Below, one piece after another: positions 12,101 to 27,100 of a DNA stretch of 60,000 nt. The notes beneath the pieces are model-generated. The model searched no databases and had not been told where the DNA came from. It was given only the letters and a program-made list of their open reading frames with translations. The DNA comes from Membranipora membranacea (Eukaryota; Bryozoa; Gymnolaemata; Cheilostomatida; Membraniporidae), in assembly GCA_914767715.1 (NCBI GenBank), contig OU612067.1, forward strand, positions 20,560,162-20,620,161, given 5' to 3'. Position 1 is the first letter of the stretch; every line of letters begins with the position of its first letter. Both the position numbers and the translations under genes were made by a program.

Positions 12101-15100
12101 CACTGCCTTTTGAAATCCTACTAAGTCAGCTTAGAAACCTTTCATGTTTTGAATTAACATGAGCTGTCACAGAGTTTGTGCACAGAGGCATGGGAATTAC
12201 CTACCTGTGGTGTGCAAGTTGATAAATGCAGCTGGAATATGGCCAATTTTCGATCCGGATGAAGGGTTGGTAAGGGTCATTATGAAGTTCTTATGCCTCT
12301 GAAATATTAAAAATAAAGAGAAATTAAGAAGATTTATGAGCGAGTGAATAGGTCTTTTTTGAATTCTACCCAACTGCGACTTCAATTTCTGCCAGCACAC
12401 TTTCAAATTAGTTACCGCAGACTACTTATATAACGTCCCGAGCGATGATAGCTCGTATAAAATCCTACCCTAGGATGATGATGCGCAGTAGGAGGGGCCA
12501 GCATCCGAGCTTGCTAGATTGCAAAAAATTCCCACATATAGGTCTTACAAGAATAACATTACTATCTAACTCAAAATATTCTCAAATATATCATGTACAG
12601 CTGATGTAAGGACTAAGGATGCTGCTTGTAGCTTGAGGTATGGAGTTGGGATGGGAAGGGTCCGGCAGGGAGGAGCGGGCAGGGAGGGTCGGGTAGGGAG
12701 GGGCGGGCAGGGAGGGTCGGGCAGTGAGTCGGTATGGGAAGGGTAGGGCTGGGGAGGTGAGGGGAGGTGAGGGGAGGGTTGCGTTTAAAGAGCTTTTTTC
12801 CACACTACATGTCAGCTCTCAACAAAATTAAAATTGTTCATATTCTTGTGTCAATGGCCTGTTGATACATGGATTGTTATAATAAACCAAACCAAACCAA
12901 ACCTGTGATGTAAGGACGCTGCTTGAAAGCTTGAGGTTTTGAGTTGGGGTAGGAAGGGTCAGGTAGGGGGTCGGGATGGGAAGGATCAGATCGGGTAGGG
13001 AATCGGGGCAGGAGGGGTTGGGTAGCGGCCGTAATACAATACCAATGATCTTACCTTTGGATCACCACATTCTACAGAGATTGTTTTACTAGATTCAGCG
13101 TGTTTAAACTCCAGGGTGCCCTCACATGACACATAGTCTCCCTTCTCTGCGGAGTCGCTTCCCTTGGCACTGCCGTCACTGCAAGTATAAAAAAAGACGC
13201 TGGTTAGGTGGAGATGACTTTCAACAAGATGTCTTGACTTATTCTGATTTGAGCTTACACATGACGTGATAATAGAAATTTCTTTTTAACCTTAAAATAA
13301 ACTCACATATCAGTAAAGCAAAGTGAAGTAAGCACCTGAGTAATATGTGTCAAACAAATTTTGCCGCAAACCCACAGCTAATTTCAAGGTTGGGGATAAT
13401 ACAGGATACTCAATTAGGAGGGTGGTATGGGACTGAAAGAGAAAAAAAATTCGCCTAGCCTTATATGTCACTCATGCATGCTAGTACTATATAGATAGCC
13501 AAAGGCATGTTGTACTGGGATGTTTTGAAATTGATTTTATAAAAATACAAATACAAATACAAATTCAAAGGCAGCCAAGTCAACAGCTTGACATGTAGCA
13601 CACAAGTAGTGCTGATGTATTCAAAGCTTTATATAAGGCTTTTAGGGCATAATGTAGATGAGAATGCAAAACTGCCAACTCGCAGGTTTACGATGGTCAT
13701 ATGACATGAGACGTCACTAAAAGACAATTAGGCTGCACTTCCAAGTGGAAGAGAAATAGACACTCAGCATATCGCTCATCGATTGATACGAAAAGATTCC
13801 AGCAGACTATTTCACAAGTCTCACTCGTATTTCCGGAGCATTAGTCATTGAGGCTATCAGATGGCAAGGTTATCAACTTCAAGGCATATTCTAAGGGCTT
13901 GCTGTCAAATAATGTGAGCTTGGTATTTGATAGCACGGTTTCTTGGTAGTACGGAAGGTTGGTGTCGGAAGGGGGAAGGGGGTGAGCCCATCTTATTTAA
14001 ATGAAGAACAAAAGCTATGGTACTTGATAGCAAAGTTTCTTTTTTACTATGGCAGTATGAGAGGTGGCTGGCAGTTGAGGCCATCGTATTCAAAAGAAGA
14101 ACATAATCTACTATACTCACATAGTTTTATATTGGACAGTGATCGTACCATCGCATCCTTTACTCCTCTGAACAGTCAGCATACATTTATTACCTTCTGC
14201 ATAATATTGGTGCTTTTGGAAAGACAACTCACCAGGCTCTGTAAAAAATTGAAACATATCCATTTTTGAACTTTTGAAAGTTGAATCATGAGGACCCTTG
14301 AAGGCAAAAATTTAAATTCATATTGGACTTTATCACTAACATAGTAATTATAGCCGCGTACTCCTCCTGCCAATTAAAACCCAGCAGTGTGAAGTTGATA
14401 GCACCACAATATTTACTCACTGCTGTCAGGCGCTGCCGCCATATACTTTACTATCAACACCAAACAGCGGGCTCCTAAAGGGCATCGCAAATGAAAATGT
14501 ACCGTGTGTAGGCTAGACTTCTGCACGTACACAATAATAACCAAATTTTAATGCAATCTTGTCATGACATGATTTCATCCAACTGTTAGTGTGCCTGAAG
14601 TTTTGTCATAATTATTGAACGTCTGAAGCCATCGCATCGCAACAATTTTACATATTTTTTTTACATAACATGAGCAGTGGAGTGCACCAAGGTAATGGTA
14701 AAGTATCTTTCGATGTTGATTCAAAATAATATAATAGTAATTTTGAAATTTCATTTTCTTTACATAACTGCTTACATAATGAAAACAATTCTTTTATGCA
14801 AAAAGGCTACAGCAATTTGATACATTATGGGATTGTTCACTGGACCATTAAACCAGCTGCTATTATACTGACCAGTGCAGCAATATTGAAATTTATTCCT
14901 TAGAACAAAGTCACTTTTCACTCGATGAATATCACATTATTCAGGAAACCCGACTCTTATTTGCCTCGTGTTAAACCGAGTCTCAGATGGGCTGCCAAAA
15001 CTAAACAAAACCCCTAATTGATTGTTGCTAAGCGACTGCAGCCAACACACTGGCTATATAACTTTCACCTTGTATTGATCGCCAGAGGCGAGCTGGTATT

Positions 15101-18100
15101 GAGTTCGTTCAAAAACCTGTTTGCCGATAATTTATTAATGTTTACATGTAACTAAAGTAACGAAAGGTGAAATTAATAAAAAAATCGCTAATAATTAAGG
15201 TATCATTACATATCACCACGCTCTTCTATCTTCTGCTAAGTGGATGTGTAGCGCGGCTAGGGATTGATGCCAAATGTTGTTTATGAGGTGCGAGCGATGA
15301 TCAAAGTATTCCCCGGCCTGGCGCATCACCGGATGAGGCATCTATCAATATGCTCAGACTTAATTTGTTTAGTCTAGCGGAAAAGGTGTTATGTGAGTGG
15401 TCACAGCATTCATGAATGAAATGGAATTTTAAATTGTCTCCCCATTATGAAATACTGTACCGTAAACCATTTTGTGCAGAATATTCATAATTGAGTGAGA
15501 ATTGATTCCCTAATTTCATAGATAGCCATATCAGCTAGAACAATTCACTATTAGGAAAATTTCCATCATCAGTACATCATGAAAAGTTACATCAGAAGGG
15601 CATCAGGTGTTTTGGTTAGCAGTTGATGGCTCAGTTGGTTGGAGCGCCGTTTCTTCAGCATGCAGATGCTGAAGGTCGTGGGCTCGAACCCCACTGAAGT
15701 CGAGTACTGGGGTTCGATTGGGCCCCAGGTGTGCTCCGACCTGCCAGCAAACAGAGAGCAACCTGGCGCAGATATTGTCGCCTAGCCACTAAGGCACTCA
15801 TATTTCACCGTCCATGGTTCTAGATCAGATCACGCATGATCCAATTTGCCTGCATTTAGGTTTTGAGCCGCTGTGGCTCACCAGGAGAATGGGAATGACT
15901 GGACTGCGGGCAAACTGGATCAAACTTTATCTACTTTATCTACTTGTGATACGACACCCGCTTTCAATCATTTTTTTTTCATATTATTAAAAACTCGTTC
16001 ACTTACCATCGTCATCGATGATGGTGACCCTGGCTACGCTGGGATCTCCCAGTCCAGCGTCTCCTTCAGGGTTACGTAAGATAATGTAGAAATCTGTATC
16101 TGGCTCAAACTCGTGATCATTCACTATAGGGATAGATATGGTCTTCTTGTACTCATCGCTGTTAAACACCTACCAACATTATAAAAATACATATTATATT
16201 ATGTTATATTATATACTTTTATTGTCAATCTACAATCATCTTTATGAATGTTTTTCATTGAATGTCGTTTATGAAAGTAACGAATGGAATATTGGCATTT
16301 CTTCCAATCACACTTCCCGGGCTGCAGTCATCTTTTACAAAATATTCCGACTTAATGTGACCACATGGTGCGTCATGTTTCTCAGACTAAGTCATTGTGT
16401 AGGCCTTGCTGTCAGAGCACTAGCCTGGCCCATGTCAAATTGAATATCACACTGGTGTCAGTGTACTTCTCATGTCAATGTACTTATCATGGCCTGACTT
16501 GACTTATCCTTATTACTAGCTGCCAGCAAGCTTTAGCAATGAGCAGATGAGCTTTAGCCATGAGCTTGGGTGACACAGTTTGCATGCAACTGTCACTGAT
16601 AAGCAGCATAACCCAGAGGCAACTTAGTTATCGAAATGTCATATTCAAAAATTACTGCAAATAGCATGTCATGTGATTTATAGCCCATGCCTTGATATCT
16701 AAGTTTGACATTGATCTGCGCTAATTTATTATGTAATATCTAAAAAAAACCTCGATGGCTTGAGGAGAAAGTTCTATTACTCTTAGGGAAGAAGTAACCA
16801 TTTTTTCCCAAAAGTACTGTTGGGTGGTTAGAGATGACAGCGGAAGAAAGTCTGAGGCAGCAAATATAGACATATAAAAGAATAGAGAGTAGCTCAGCAA
16901 TATGGTTACATAGTTTCTGAGGAAAACTACTAGCACAAATCATAGCCTGGGAATATGAAGGAACGATTTTCACTAGATGTCTTAAATGGAAAATTTAAAG
17001 CCATATAAATTAATAACATGCAGGATTTTGTAAAAGAACGAGTAGGAATATTCAGTCAATCAGAGTAACAGGACGAAAACTGCAGTAGACCACGTGTTTA
17101 ATATTGTTAGAGCAGCACAACTGGGTTTAAAATAAATCAAAATGGCATAACGTGTTAAACGTAATCAACTTTGAGGAGATTGTGGGACAACAATTTGATA
17201 GTAGCTAAAAATTAACCACATGGCTAAAAAGTAACCAGGTGGCTAAAATTTAACCACATGGCCACACCGTAAGTTAGCAGCGTGACATACACATACAGAC
17301 AGGAGAAATAAATCAAAGAGTAAAATAATCACAAATTACACCAGGATGCACCAGTCCATTGGGACTTTACTCACAATTCGACCACAGGTTGCCTTCAATG
17401 GGGCGAAAACAAAAATTTGTGAGAACAAATGGCAGGAAAACGTTACGAAAAAAACCACAATTAGTTGAAAATTAAAGATAAAAAATAAGAAACGCCACAC
17501 TGGACATTAACGTAAAGTGATATTTCAAATATATTTAAGAACCCAATGAGGTTAAGAATCAGGGTGGAACAGTATGTGGCCTTTGCTGCAAGTAAACTTT
17601 TCTTCCCCGACTGAATCGTGAATAGTGATAACTTCAAGCTTGGTTACATGGGCCGATTCAATTGAAGCTCAAATTGTATGTTTTATTTTCATTACCCACT
17701 TGGGTATAATTTAACGATGAGCTTTGGGGCAAATTTTTCAGTCAGGCTGGGCCTCTAAAAATATTGTTGCCAAGGTACGAATCATCATTATGTTTACTGG
17801 CTGCGGAAAAACAAAAGTAACACAGTTTTTTGCTGGGAGAGACCACAGATTTAAACCATCAGGCAAGGGCAGAGGTCGACAATTAGCTGACCAAACTGTT
17901 CTATTTTCAGACATTTGCCGACCATGAAATCCAAGATGATGATGACATTAGTCATTAAGCTCAATAAACTTCACTTATTTTAAAATTTCCCCGGGGACCA
18001 GTAAAACACCATCCCTCCCTCTAGTTCAAACACTGACAAACAGTAAAAATACCCACGTTGGCCTTTCCTGGAACGAAGGATAGTTTCTGCAAAAACACTC

Positions 18101-21100
18101 CTCCCACACAAAAATTTCGTTCGAAGAAAAGTTGACTGAAAAATGACTTACTTCGGTAGCAAAAAACATTGTCCAGGGGCTGAATTTGCATCGACATCAC
18201 ATCAATAACAATATCCCAAGGGTTATCCTAGATATAAAGTAAGAGTGATGTGCAAATAACTCATTAGCGATCACTCAGACTGAGTTGATTGTCCACAGAG
18301 ACTTACCAGTTTGCCGGAAGAGAATTTGAAGTCTCTGTTGAGTTTGGCTGTACCTTCACGGGTCTCCCATTGAACAGCAACAACACCGGTAACCTGGTTA
18401 TCCTCGACTAAAGTAGTCTCTGCAGTACCGTTAGATACGGGTGTCCCATTCTGTAACAAACCCAAAATATGGTCATCACTAGTTGCGACATGCAAAATGG
18501 TTCTACAATCCCTTACTCAAAACGTAAAGCATGCTAGAAAATTTTTTATGACTGCTACTCAAACCCACAATATGGTCATCATCATCATCATCGTATGAGC
18601 TAAAAAGAGTGAGATGGTTCAACAAGCCCTTACACAAGCAAAAGCGTGCTAGGAAATTTGTCAATGATAATCCACACGTCATGACTGTGATTTCCAACTC
18701 TAATAATTTTCCAACATTAAAATAAATAAGAGACAGACTGGCAACTAGTTGCTTGTTATCGAATGTCTAACGCAGTTTCCACTGAAGAAAATTTGTGATG
18801 TTGGGGCATTACTCATACAATTCATGAGTTTATAGTATTACTGATGTATGCGTCATAAACATACAGCGAGTTTCATCTTAGATTGTGACGGTTTTTTCCG
18901 ATGGAAGACAATATCGACCTCCAGGCAGCCTGCGCTTTCAAGTACTGAGTAACTTTGAGCTCCAAACGTGAATTTTCCGCACAAGTCTTCTACAACATAC
19001 ATACAGTTCATGAGATACAATCATCACATTGGAGAGTTGAACAAACAACTGCGACTCCGATGCGGAGGAGGCACAACCACTCAACGGAAAGATATGACCG
19101 ACTGACCAATGGTCTGGGAGGTGGAACATGACAATTTACGAAACATTCAGAAAGTTGTGCGCATGGTAATCAATTTTGTTCACACCTTGGCAGCAGCGTT
19201 GTAACAAATCAATCCAATGAACAAGTAGCCCTAATGTGCAACTTCTTGGAAACTGTTCATGTTTCGCTCGAGGCTCATAGCTACCTGATATATATATATA
19301 CTTTATTATCGCCGATCAAAGTCAATAAATAGCAATGACCTGGCACAACGTCAGCAACGCCAGCATCACAATCTATGGGAAGGTTTTACTAATGAATGAG
19401 GTCCACTCGCTTGAGAAATTATTGACTGAACTGGTTTGATTGTTGTGCAAAGTGTTTGGAAGGTAGCAAACTCATACAAAACCAGATAATTTTCTACTTT
19501 AAAGTATCAAATGAGTATTAAAGTACTTAGGCAGTGGAAAAAAAGAGGAAATTGAAATCTGATTATGGCTTTGTTGTGTAGAAAGGGTTGTTAGCAGTGG
19601 TTTTCAAACTGAAAAGATTAAGATAATTTATATAACAAATAAACAAAATTTAAAATAATCAAATGAAAATTTTTGCAGCAATTAATTGGACTCGGAAATC
19701 ATTATAATGTAATCTCTCTGAACCTTACCAAGAATGGACGAGGAGCGCGACATTGCCTCATCTGCTAGGTAAAACATTTTAACAAAATAATGAAATACTA
19801 TTTTGGTTACGACTATATAAGATACGAGTTAAGACTGAGAAACTTTATGACGATATCAATTTGAATATAGAAGATCACCTACATCTTAAACGACTTCAAA
19901 ATTTTGCCAATCATTGAGACATTGACGCAAGTTTTTCGGATGCCACAGACACAAAGCATGGGAAAATTTGACCTTGATTTTTAACAAAGCGACGCCAGCC
20001 TGGATAATCGTCTCTTGGCAGACAACACGATATACACAAATACCTAGTCTGAAACATCTAAGACTATCCGAAATAGACCTAACACCTAATTGACGCTAAG
20101 TAATTAGCTGTTCATAATTCCGCTGACTTAGCCATGTGCTGCCGACGCCCTTTGCGGCATCATGTTGCCTGGCTACTCATTCTACACAGACAGCTTCGAT
20201 AGAAAATTGCTGATTGTCATTTAGGATTGGACTGCACAGGAACAAGCGCTAGAGGCTTAGAAATATATCTACACTGTAGTAAAACGACTAGGGTATGGTA
20301 ATACCTTCTATATCTAAAACAACCACTAAGTTGAGGTTGTCGCTGCCACATCTCGCTAGAACAAGTGAAACAGGATCCAGATGTTAAAATCTCAAGTATT
20401 TAAAAGAGTTTCAGTTGTTCAAATAAACCGCAAACAAATTTGTACTTATCGTTCTAGCCGGTAAAATATTTGCAAATAGGTAAATTGCTAGATTTACGCT
20501 TGGTGAATTTGTGGGCACAGCTTGGCCAGATAGTACTGGGATGATGGAGACTGTGCGTGAAATTTGAAGTTAAAACAAGTGGAGAACATAAATCTTTTGA
20601 CTATGTGATTGATCAACACAGTTTTCTATTTCATTATTGAGAAAAAAAGTCAGCCAATCAAGGTAAGGGCCAGTGGGACAAGGTTAAAAAGATATCATCA
20701 AATATTTATACCAACCATCGTTGAGGGGATTGCCATGATTCTGTAGTCTAGTCTGGTCGACAGCACTTTGCATTTTGGAGTCTTTGTTTGGAGTTTTTGG
20801 GCGGTTATTGTTCTGTCTGGATCCGACCATCGTTTTCACCGCCGCATGTCTAAATCTATAATTTAAATCGTGAATCAAATCAAGATTACATTATTGACTT
20901 CAGTGGTGGACGAATATAGATGGATAGTGTTAGGACTGGGAGTCACTGATAGCATCATCACCAATTGGAGGGCTCCAACACACACTCATTAATGGAGGGG
21001 GTTGCCTAGCAGTAAAGTATATCTGGGAATGGACGAGTGCACACCATTATTTAGTTGGCAAATACCTACTCCATATAGCTGTAAAAAAAGATATAGTCAC

Positions 21101-24100
21101 AATGAGAAAAAGATTGCTGTAAACTTTTCTCGGAAAATCTGATAATTCCATATTTAGTTTAAATTCTTGTAATGTTTAGGGGAGTTTTCATGGTCAAATT
21201 AAAGCTATCGGCAGCTCAAATCCAGCGAGTCACTGAAGATGCTGACTCTTTTATTGTTGCAGATTGGACTTATTGATTGGAAAGAACTGACCATATAATG
21301 ACATTGTGATAATCGTTATCAATATTTAATGAATAATTAACAGAGTACCAATATTTTGAACTGTGTAGTTTGGATTAAAAGTTTAACTTGATCAGCAATT
21401 TAAACAACACATGTTTTGACAAGGATGCTCAGATGGCAACAGAAAGGGTATTATAATAACTGTTGGTCAAGGCAACTAGGTTAGGTCCACAACGAAAGGC
21501 TCTTGGCAAACTGTTAGGTTGAATACCCACTACGACAGTAGCTCCTAACATTTATAAAGTCTCATACAGAAAAGAGATTGGATACTGTAAAACAAACTGC
21601 CAACACTGTTGATTGACATATATTAGCAGTATTGGAAGACTTTGTTGAATACGGTTAGATATAGAAGGCCATCATAAAAGCTTGCATTCGTCTAACTGAT
21701 ATATCATAGCTTTTGTAAATTTTACCATCCCATGGCGACAGCCTGTCCCGCAAGCTACTATGATGGTCGGTAGATGGGATGGATATCAGACAACAAAGTT
21801 TACTTGGCATAAAACATCGGAATTGAAAATTAGTCACTCATTTTAAACAGCCATCAAGTACCATGCTAGGTCATAGGTATAATCGATGACAGACATGCAA
21901 TAACAATCAAATGAGATGATCAGGTACAGCTAGGCTAGGTAAAGAGCGGAGGAGAACGAGAGGATTAGGATATCATAGAGATGGGATGTCACGAGGGCGC
22001 TAGCACCAAGCCAGAGTTCCTTGAGGTCTCATGAATACAACATAAAGCTAAAACATCGAGATCGTCTGATACCTACTCACTTTCTTATAGTCAGGGAGGT
22101 GAATGGTGAAAATCAAAGCCCAATGAGAGCAAACAAATGCCATTATGCTTTTAAACAGCTATCGTGCATCAGCCCTGGGATAGATTGCCATCGATAATGT
22201 TGGAGAACAAAGGTTTTACAATAAAGGTATACAATCGCGTACAAAACAACTAGGACTTGGTACAGTGTACAAGAACATTCCAATTGCATATCATAGCCTG
22301 AGCAATTTGAAATATGAGTTTGGTGCAACTATACTTGTTTTAATAACTTGGAAATGGCAGGAAAGGTACATATGCCTTTAACTGCATCCATTATTGAGAA
22401 TATCACGGCTGATCGTTACGAATATTGGCCATGGTAGAATAGAATACAATGATGATGCCAGGAATTTTTGGGAATGCAGGAGACACAATAGGATGCATAG
22501 AGCATTTCAAAGGCAGTTGACAATATTTCACTTGGCTGACAAAGACAGGTGATCCAGGAAACTTTGGCAAGGGAGTGGATGACACCAAAATACCTTGCTT
22601 TGGCAAATCCTGGAAGCGAACTGTTGATATACGGCCTCACTGATGTCTTCAGAGATGACAAGGATCCACCCCTTGGGGGATCCAACCGGAAACGCAGACT
22701 AGAAAATTAGCATCACATTCTGATAAAAAAAATGCATCTAGGGTGGATGAGAGTGAATAGAATGATTTGATCTCTTGGGTGTTGACTGATATATGATAAG
22801 AAGTCAGTCTTCTGTTAGGCAATGCTGAAATTTGTAATATTGCCGTTCACTGTATTCAAAAAAGGTAAAGAAGTGGCTACACACGCCGTATTTTCATAGG
22901 ATTGGATAGCTAAGTTAGACCTGCTAGATGCCCCAGATGGGCTAACAAACATACCCTCAAGACAAGGGGCAATTGTAATAGAAGAGGATCAAACTCGCCA
23001 CGGTGGATTCCGAGGATGGCTAATAAGATGGAATAGGTATGGTGATTGGATTGATGGAAAAGATGGAAGTGCTGTAATTATAGTTGGGCTTTAGGCTAAG
23101 ATCACATAGATTTGTCTCGAGTGTAAAACTAGATAGGAAAGGTATCTGTGAAGGGAAATGAGACGTTTAGACTAAGACATCAAGTCCACCACTGATATCT
23201 TTGATCATTTTATCACCTGAGATATGATAACCTTCGACCCGCCTTGACATTTGGGTCATTGGGGTCAAGGAGCTCCGATACAGCCAGATGACTGGTGAGG
23301 CTGCCGCGTTGTGCGGCAGCATCGGTGTTAGCCGGCTCAAACACATCCAAATGAGTGGCCCTGTGAGTAGATAGGTTATAAACTAGATCTAAATTTCAGT
23401 TGGTACCGCTATTATTTTAGAGGGGGTTAAATCTTTGATCTGACTGGATTTTCACATGGCATAGGCAATGCTGCTTGTCAGCCTGCCCAGATATTTGTTA
23501 ACAATGTATCAAATTTGACCTATTATGCTTAGGCAGTTGGTGAAAGAAATCACTGAACATCTATAGAAAATTCTATTTCATAAACAAAGGCTAACCTGTC
23601 AAGCAATCAAAAAACGTCAGCATATTTCTTTGCATCGTTTTCGTTTGGGTAGATGTAATAGCATTCATCAGTAAATACATGGTCAATAGTTACCCAGAGG
23701 TGAAAAACAATGGGAGCAAATACAATTCTAAGCAATTAATACGGCTTAAAAACAGTCGTGCTTTTGCTTAGCAGTGAAAGTCATGTTTTCTTTGGAAATA
23801 TTCGCACAATGGGGAGAAACATGCCCCCACTTGAATACTGCAGTTGGCGCACGAAGGGAACATTTATCTAAATATCGTTGGAAAATAAAAACCAAAGTGC
23901 CATGAGATTTTAAATAAACACTGTCAAATGTATAATTTTACGGGCAGGTGCAGCTTTTTAATAATGGTACGGGCAAGCCAAACACGTCATACCTGCCAAT
24001 GACTTTTAAGTTTGTTTAATGTATTCTAAATTGCTTTTATCTGGACCCAGAACGAGTAATTTTTTAAACCATCCAATATCGCGAAAAACCTTTCCCTTTG

Positions 24101-27100
24101 CCTAATGAGCCTGAGTTGGTCATCAATAACCTGTCTGGGTCCCCATCACAGATTTAATGAATTTTAATTTAGGCTGACCATGATAGTTGGTCGGGTTCTG
24201 GATAACGCGGAAAGGCGGAAAATCAGGTTCATCGCGGAAAAGCGTTTTCCGCGTTTTCGAAAATGCGGAAAATCGTTTTTCACCTTGAATTTCATGATGG
24301 TGCTTAAAAAAATTTTGAGCATCATCATGAAACTGATTTTCCGCCTTTCAGCATTTTCCAGAACCCGATAGTTGGTCATGGTCTCATGGTATCCTTGTTA
24401 ATTTTGGAACTAGACAACCACATCTCTGCTGCTGGGACAGTTCAATTGGTAAATCTAGTTCAGAAATAGTCTTGTTCCAAGACCACAGGAAAAATGTACC
24501 ATTCCGCAGATTTATGACTACAAGTTCAAGAGAGGAATTTGGATAAATAATAGTAGTTCAACTTACTCTCCGTCCCCTTCTTCAACCTCGTTCAGATTCT
24601 GTTCACTGTAAACAAAAAATGAAACAATTGCTGTCAACAAGGGAATAATTGAGACTGTAAATAATTATTCTGTTGCGGACATGGACTGATGTTACCATTA
24701 CACATAAGCGCAGATTTATACGCATTTGAGAACCGGAAAACGTAAAAGTATGATGGATATGAGGTACGCATAAAAGTACAATTAAAATTTATTTTAAAAT
24801 CACGTTGTTTACGGATTTTCAGGAAGGTCAGCTACTACAGAGCGGTCTCAAGAGGCACTTTGTTCATTTCAGTCAGCGTTATCTGCAGGTGAATCTAGAC
24901 CACTGGATCAATGATTTAATATTCATTCAAACCCTGGTTATCATCCGCTAAGTTTACAATGTAATTAGAGGTAAACGACAGCATGCCAGCTTGACAGCAA
25001 ATTCATCTCTACAAAAAGCCTTTCACTCTCTCTCCTTCACAGTGATATCAATAATTAATGCAGCGTTTAAATACTGCTTAAATTACTAAGTTTCATCACA
25101 TTAATGACATGTTTCCAGCACTTTAGATGTTCCTATATCCAATTTGTTGCTAATGGCATAGCAAATCTAACGCTGCTATAACAATATAGTAGTCATTAGA
25201 TGTTGCCATGCTGTCAGTGCAAGTGTACTAACAGGAAGTCCAACAATTGGAGCCCTGCATTTTTTGCCCATCCACACTATTAACACAGCTTGTAAAGCTG
25301 GCCTTGGCAATGTACTAACAATGTGTTGGCACCTGTGGCCTATACCAGGAAGGTTCCAAAATTGCCAAAAGACACAACTTTGAATGAATGACTGACCTCT
25401 TCCGCAAAGCTTTCTGTTGAGCTTCTGATTCAATGAGGGCCAGTTCTTTAGCTCTGCCATGCATGAGGCCTCCGGCAGCATGATGATCATGGTGATTCAG
25501 CACCCTGATATTCTAAAAAAGAAAAAGCAGTAAAGGTTACACTAACACTAACAATGCCTGGACGAAAAGAAGGCTGTTGGTTTGTTACGCTGCTCTATCG
25601 TGTTATTTACTTCGGTTAGGATTTTTTTTATTTACTACTGGCTACTCATCTCAGTCAGCACCCAGCTTATGTACACAGCATGTTGAATGTCTGCTGACTG
25701 ATTCCAGGCAAGTGTGATAGTTCAAACTGCAAACACTCAACTAAGCTGTGAACAAAAACTGTAACAATTCATACCCAGTAGAAGTTTAAGTACTCAAACT
25801 CTGCTCGTGTTGTTGGCAGTATCCACCCGAACAGAGTTTGTGAACCTAAGCTAACCTTGTAGCCACTCCACATACTATGTGTTAAACTACTAAAATAACT
25901 CCCTCACATCCCCCACTCTATCAAACTGTTAATGATAAGGTAATTATATTAAACCGATGGTCTTCATTGTGCTGGTCTACCTCTCCCATCTTACCCAATA
26001 GAGAGAGAGGGAACTACTTGAGTGGTCATCTATAGTGGTCATCTATAGTGGAACTTTAGTGGTCCTCAGTCAGAGGGGGAGAATCATAGGTAAACTATAG
26101 CACCTAATGTATCGACAGTATCGGAGCCATGAGTAATGGATACAAAATGAATAAAATTTGTTGTGTGTAAGTAATGATTGGACGAAAGCTGTTAGTAAGC
26201 AAAAGTGATTTCCTTACTGGGGTGTGTCCTGCGGCCTGTGAAATGGAGAAATATAATCGTTGGGATTAGAACAGAAGCTGAAAGGAGGCAGATCATTATA
26301 TGGGTTGTTAAACAGGATTCTGTTGCAATACTCTGCAAATCATCTACAGAAGTAATAATTTTACGAGGGTGCATAAAAACGAATATAGATCCAAGATTCC
26401 AAACTAGACTAAGCGCTAAGTGAGAATGGAGTGATGGGTTGAAGCTTAGTTAGGGCTAGGTGAAGATACATATGCTCCTTGGTCAAGGCAAATCAAGGTT
26501 TGAGTTATCTATTGACCACAGTGGAATTAATGAAGTAAGAAAGTGAGCTCCACGCTGACTCAGAAAATCTAATTAGCATTTCTAACAAATCCCAGAACAG
26601 CATTTTTAAAAAAAATGGGAGCGTTTAGAGTTTATATTAGAAATACTAGTCCTAGCTCCTAGGTCTGGTTCTACACACAATCAAAGATCATATATAGTTG
26701 CTATGGCAATTCTCTCTGGTGAGTGTAAGTGTTAACGAATATGTTATTGAATTCAATAGCATGCCAAAAAGTGGATTATAAATCTCTTTTAAATGTTTTT
26801 TTTACGTCAAATCAAAACAGCGGGCATCCCCCAAAAAATCAAGGTTGAAGTGCTCGGATGTGTCTATGGAAACCAAATAAATATTGCCATAAATATTTGA
26901 AATCCTTGCATCCTGCTGAAATTCATTGATTTATCTAATTCTCAAAAGTGGCAATGTGAAACTCGACAAATAAAGATATTGATCGGCGCACCAGGCGATT
27001 CACAGACAATTAAACCTAACATACACCTAGTGACATCAGATAGCATGGAAACTTAGTGATGGCATATCCTAACCTGCCAGGAACACAAAGCATCCAATCT

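Noticed and set aside
17724-17927. Plus-strand frame containing [11 protein letters not shown], suggestive of a P-loop
   Set aside because: No complete Walker motif, short, inside an NCX intron and lacking other NTPase motifs.
24164-24379. Overlapping open frames on both strands with similar peptides
   Set aside because: Both are by-products of the palindromic MITE at 24192-24367.
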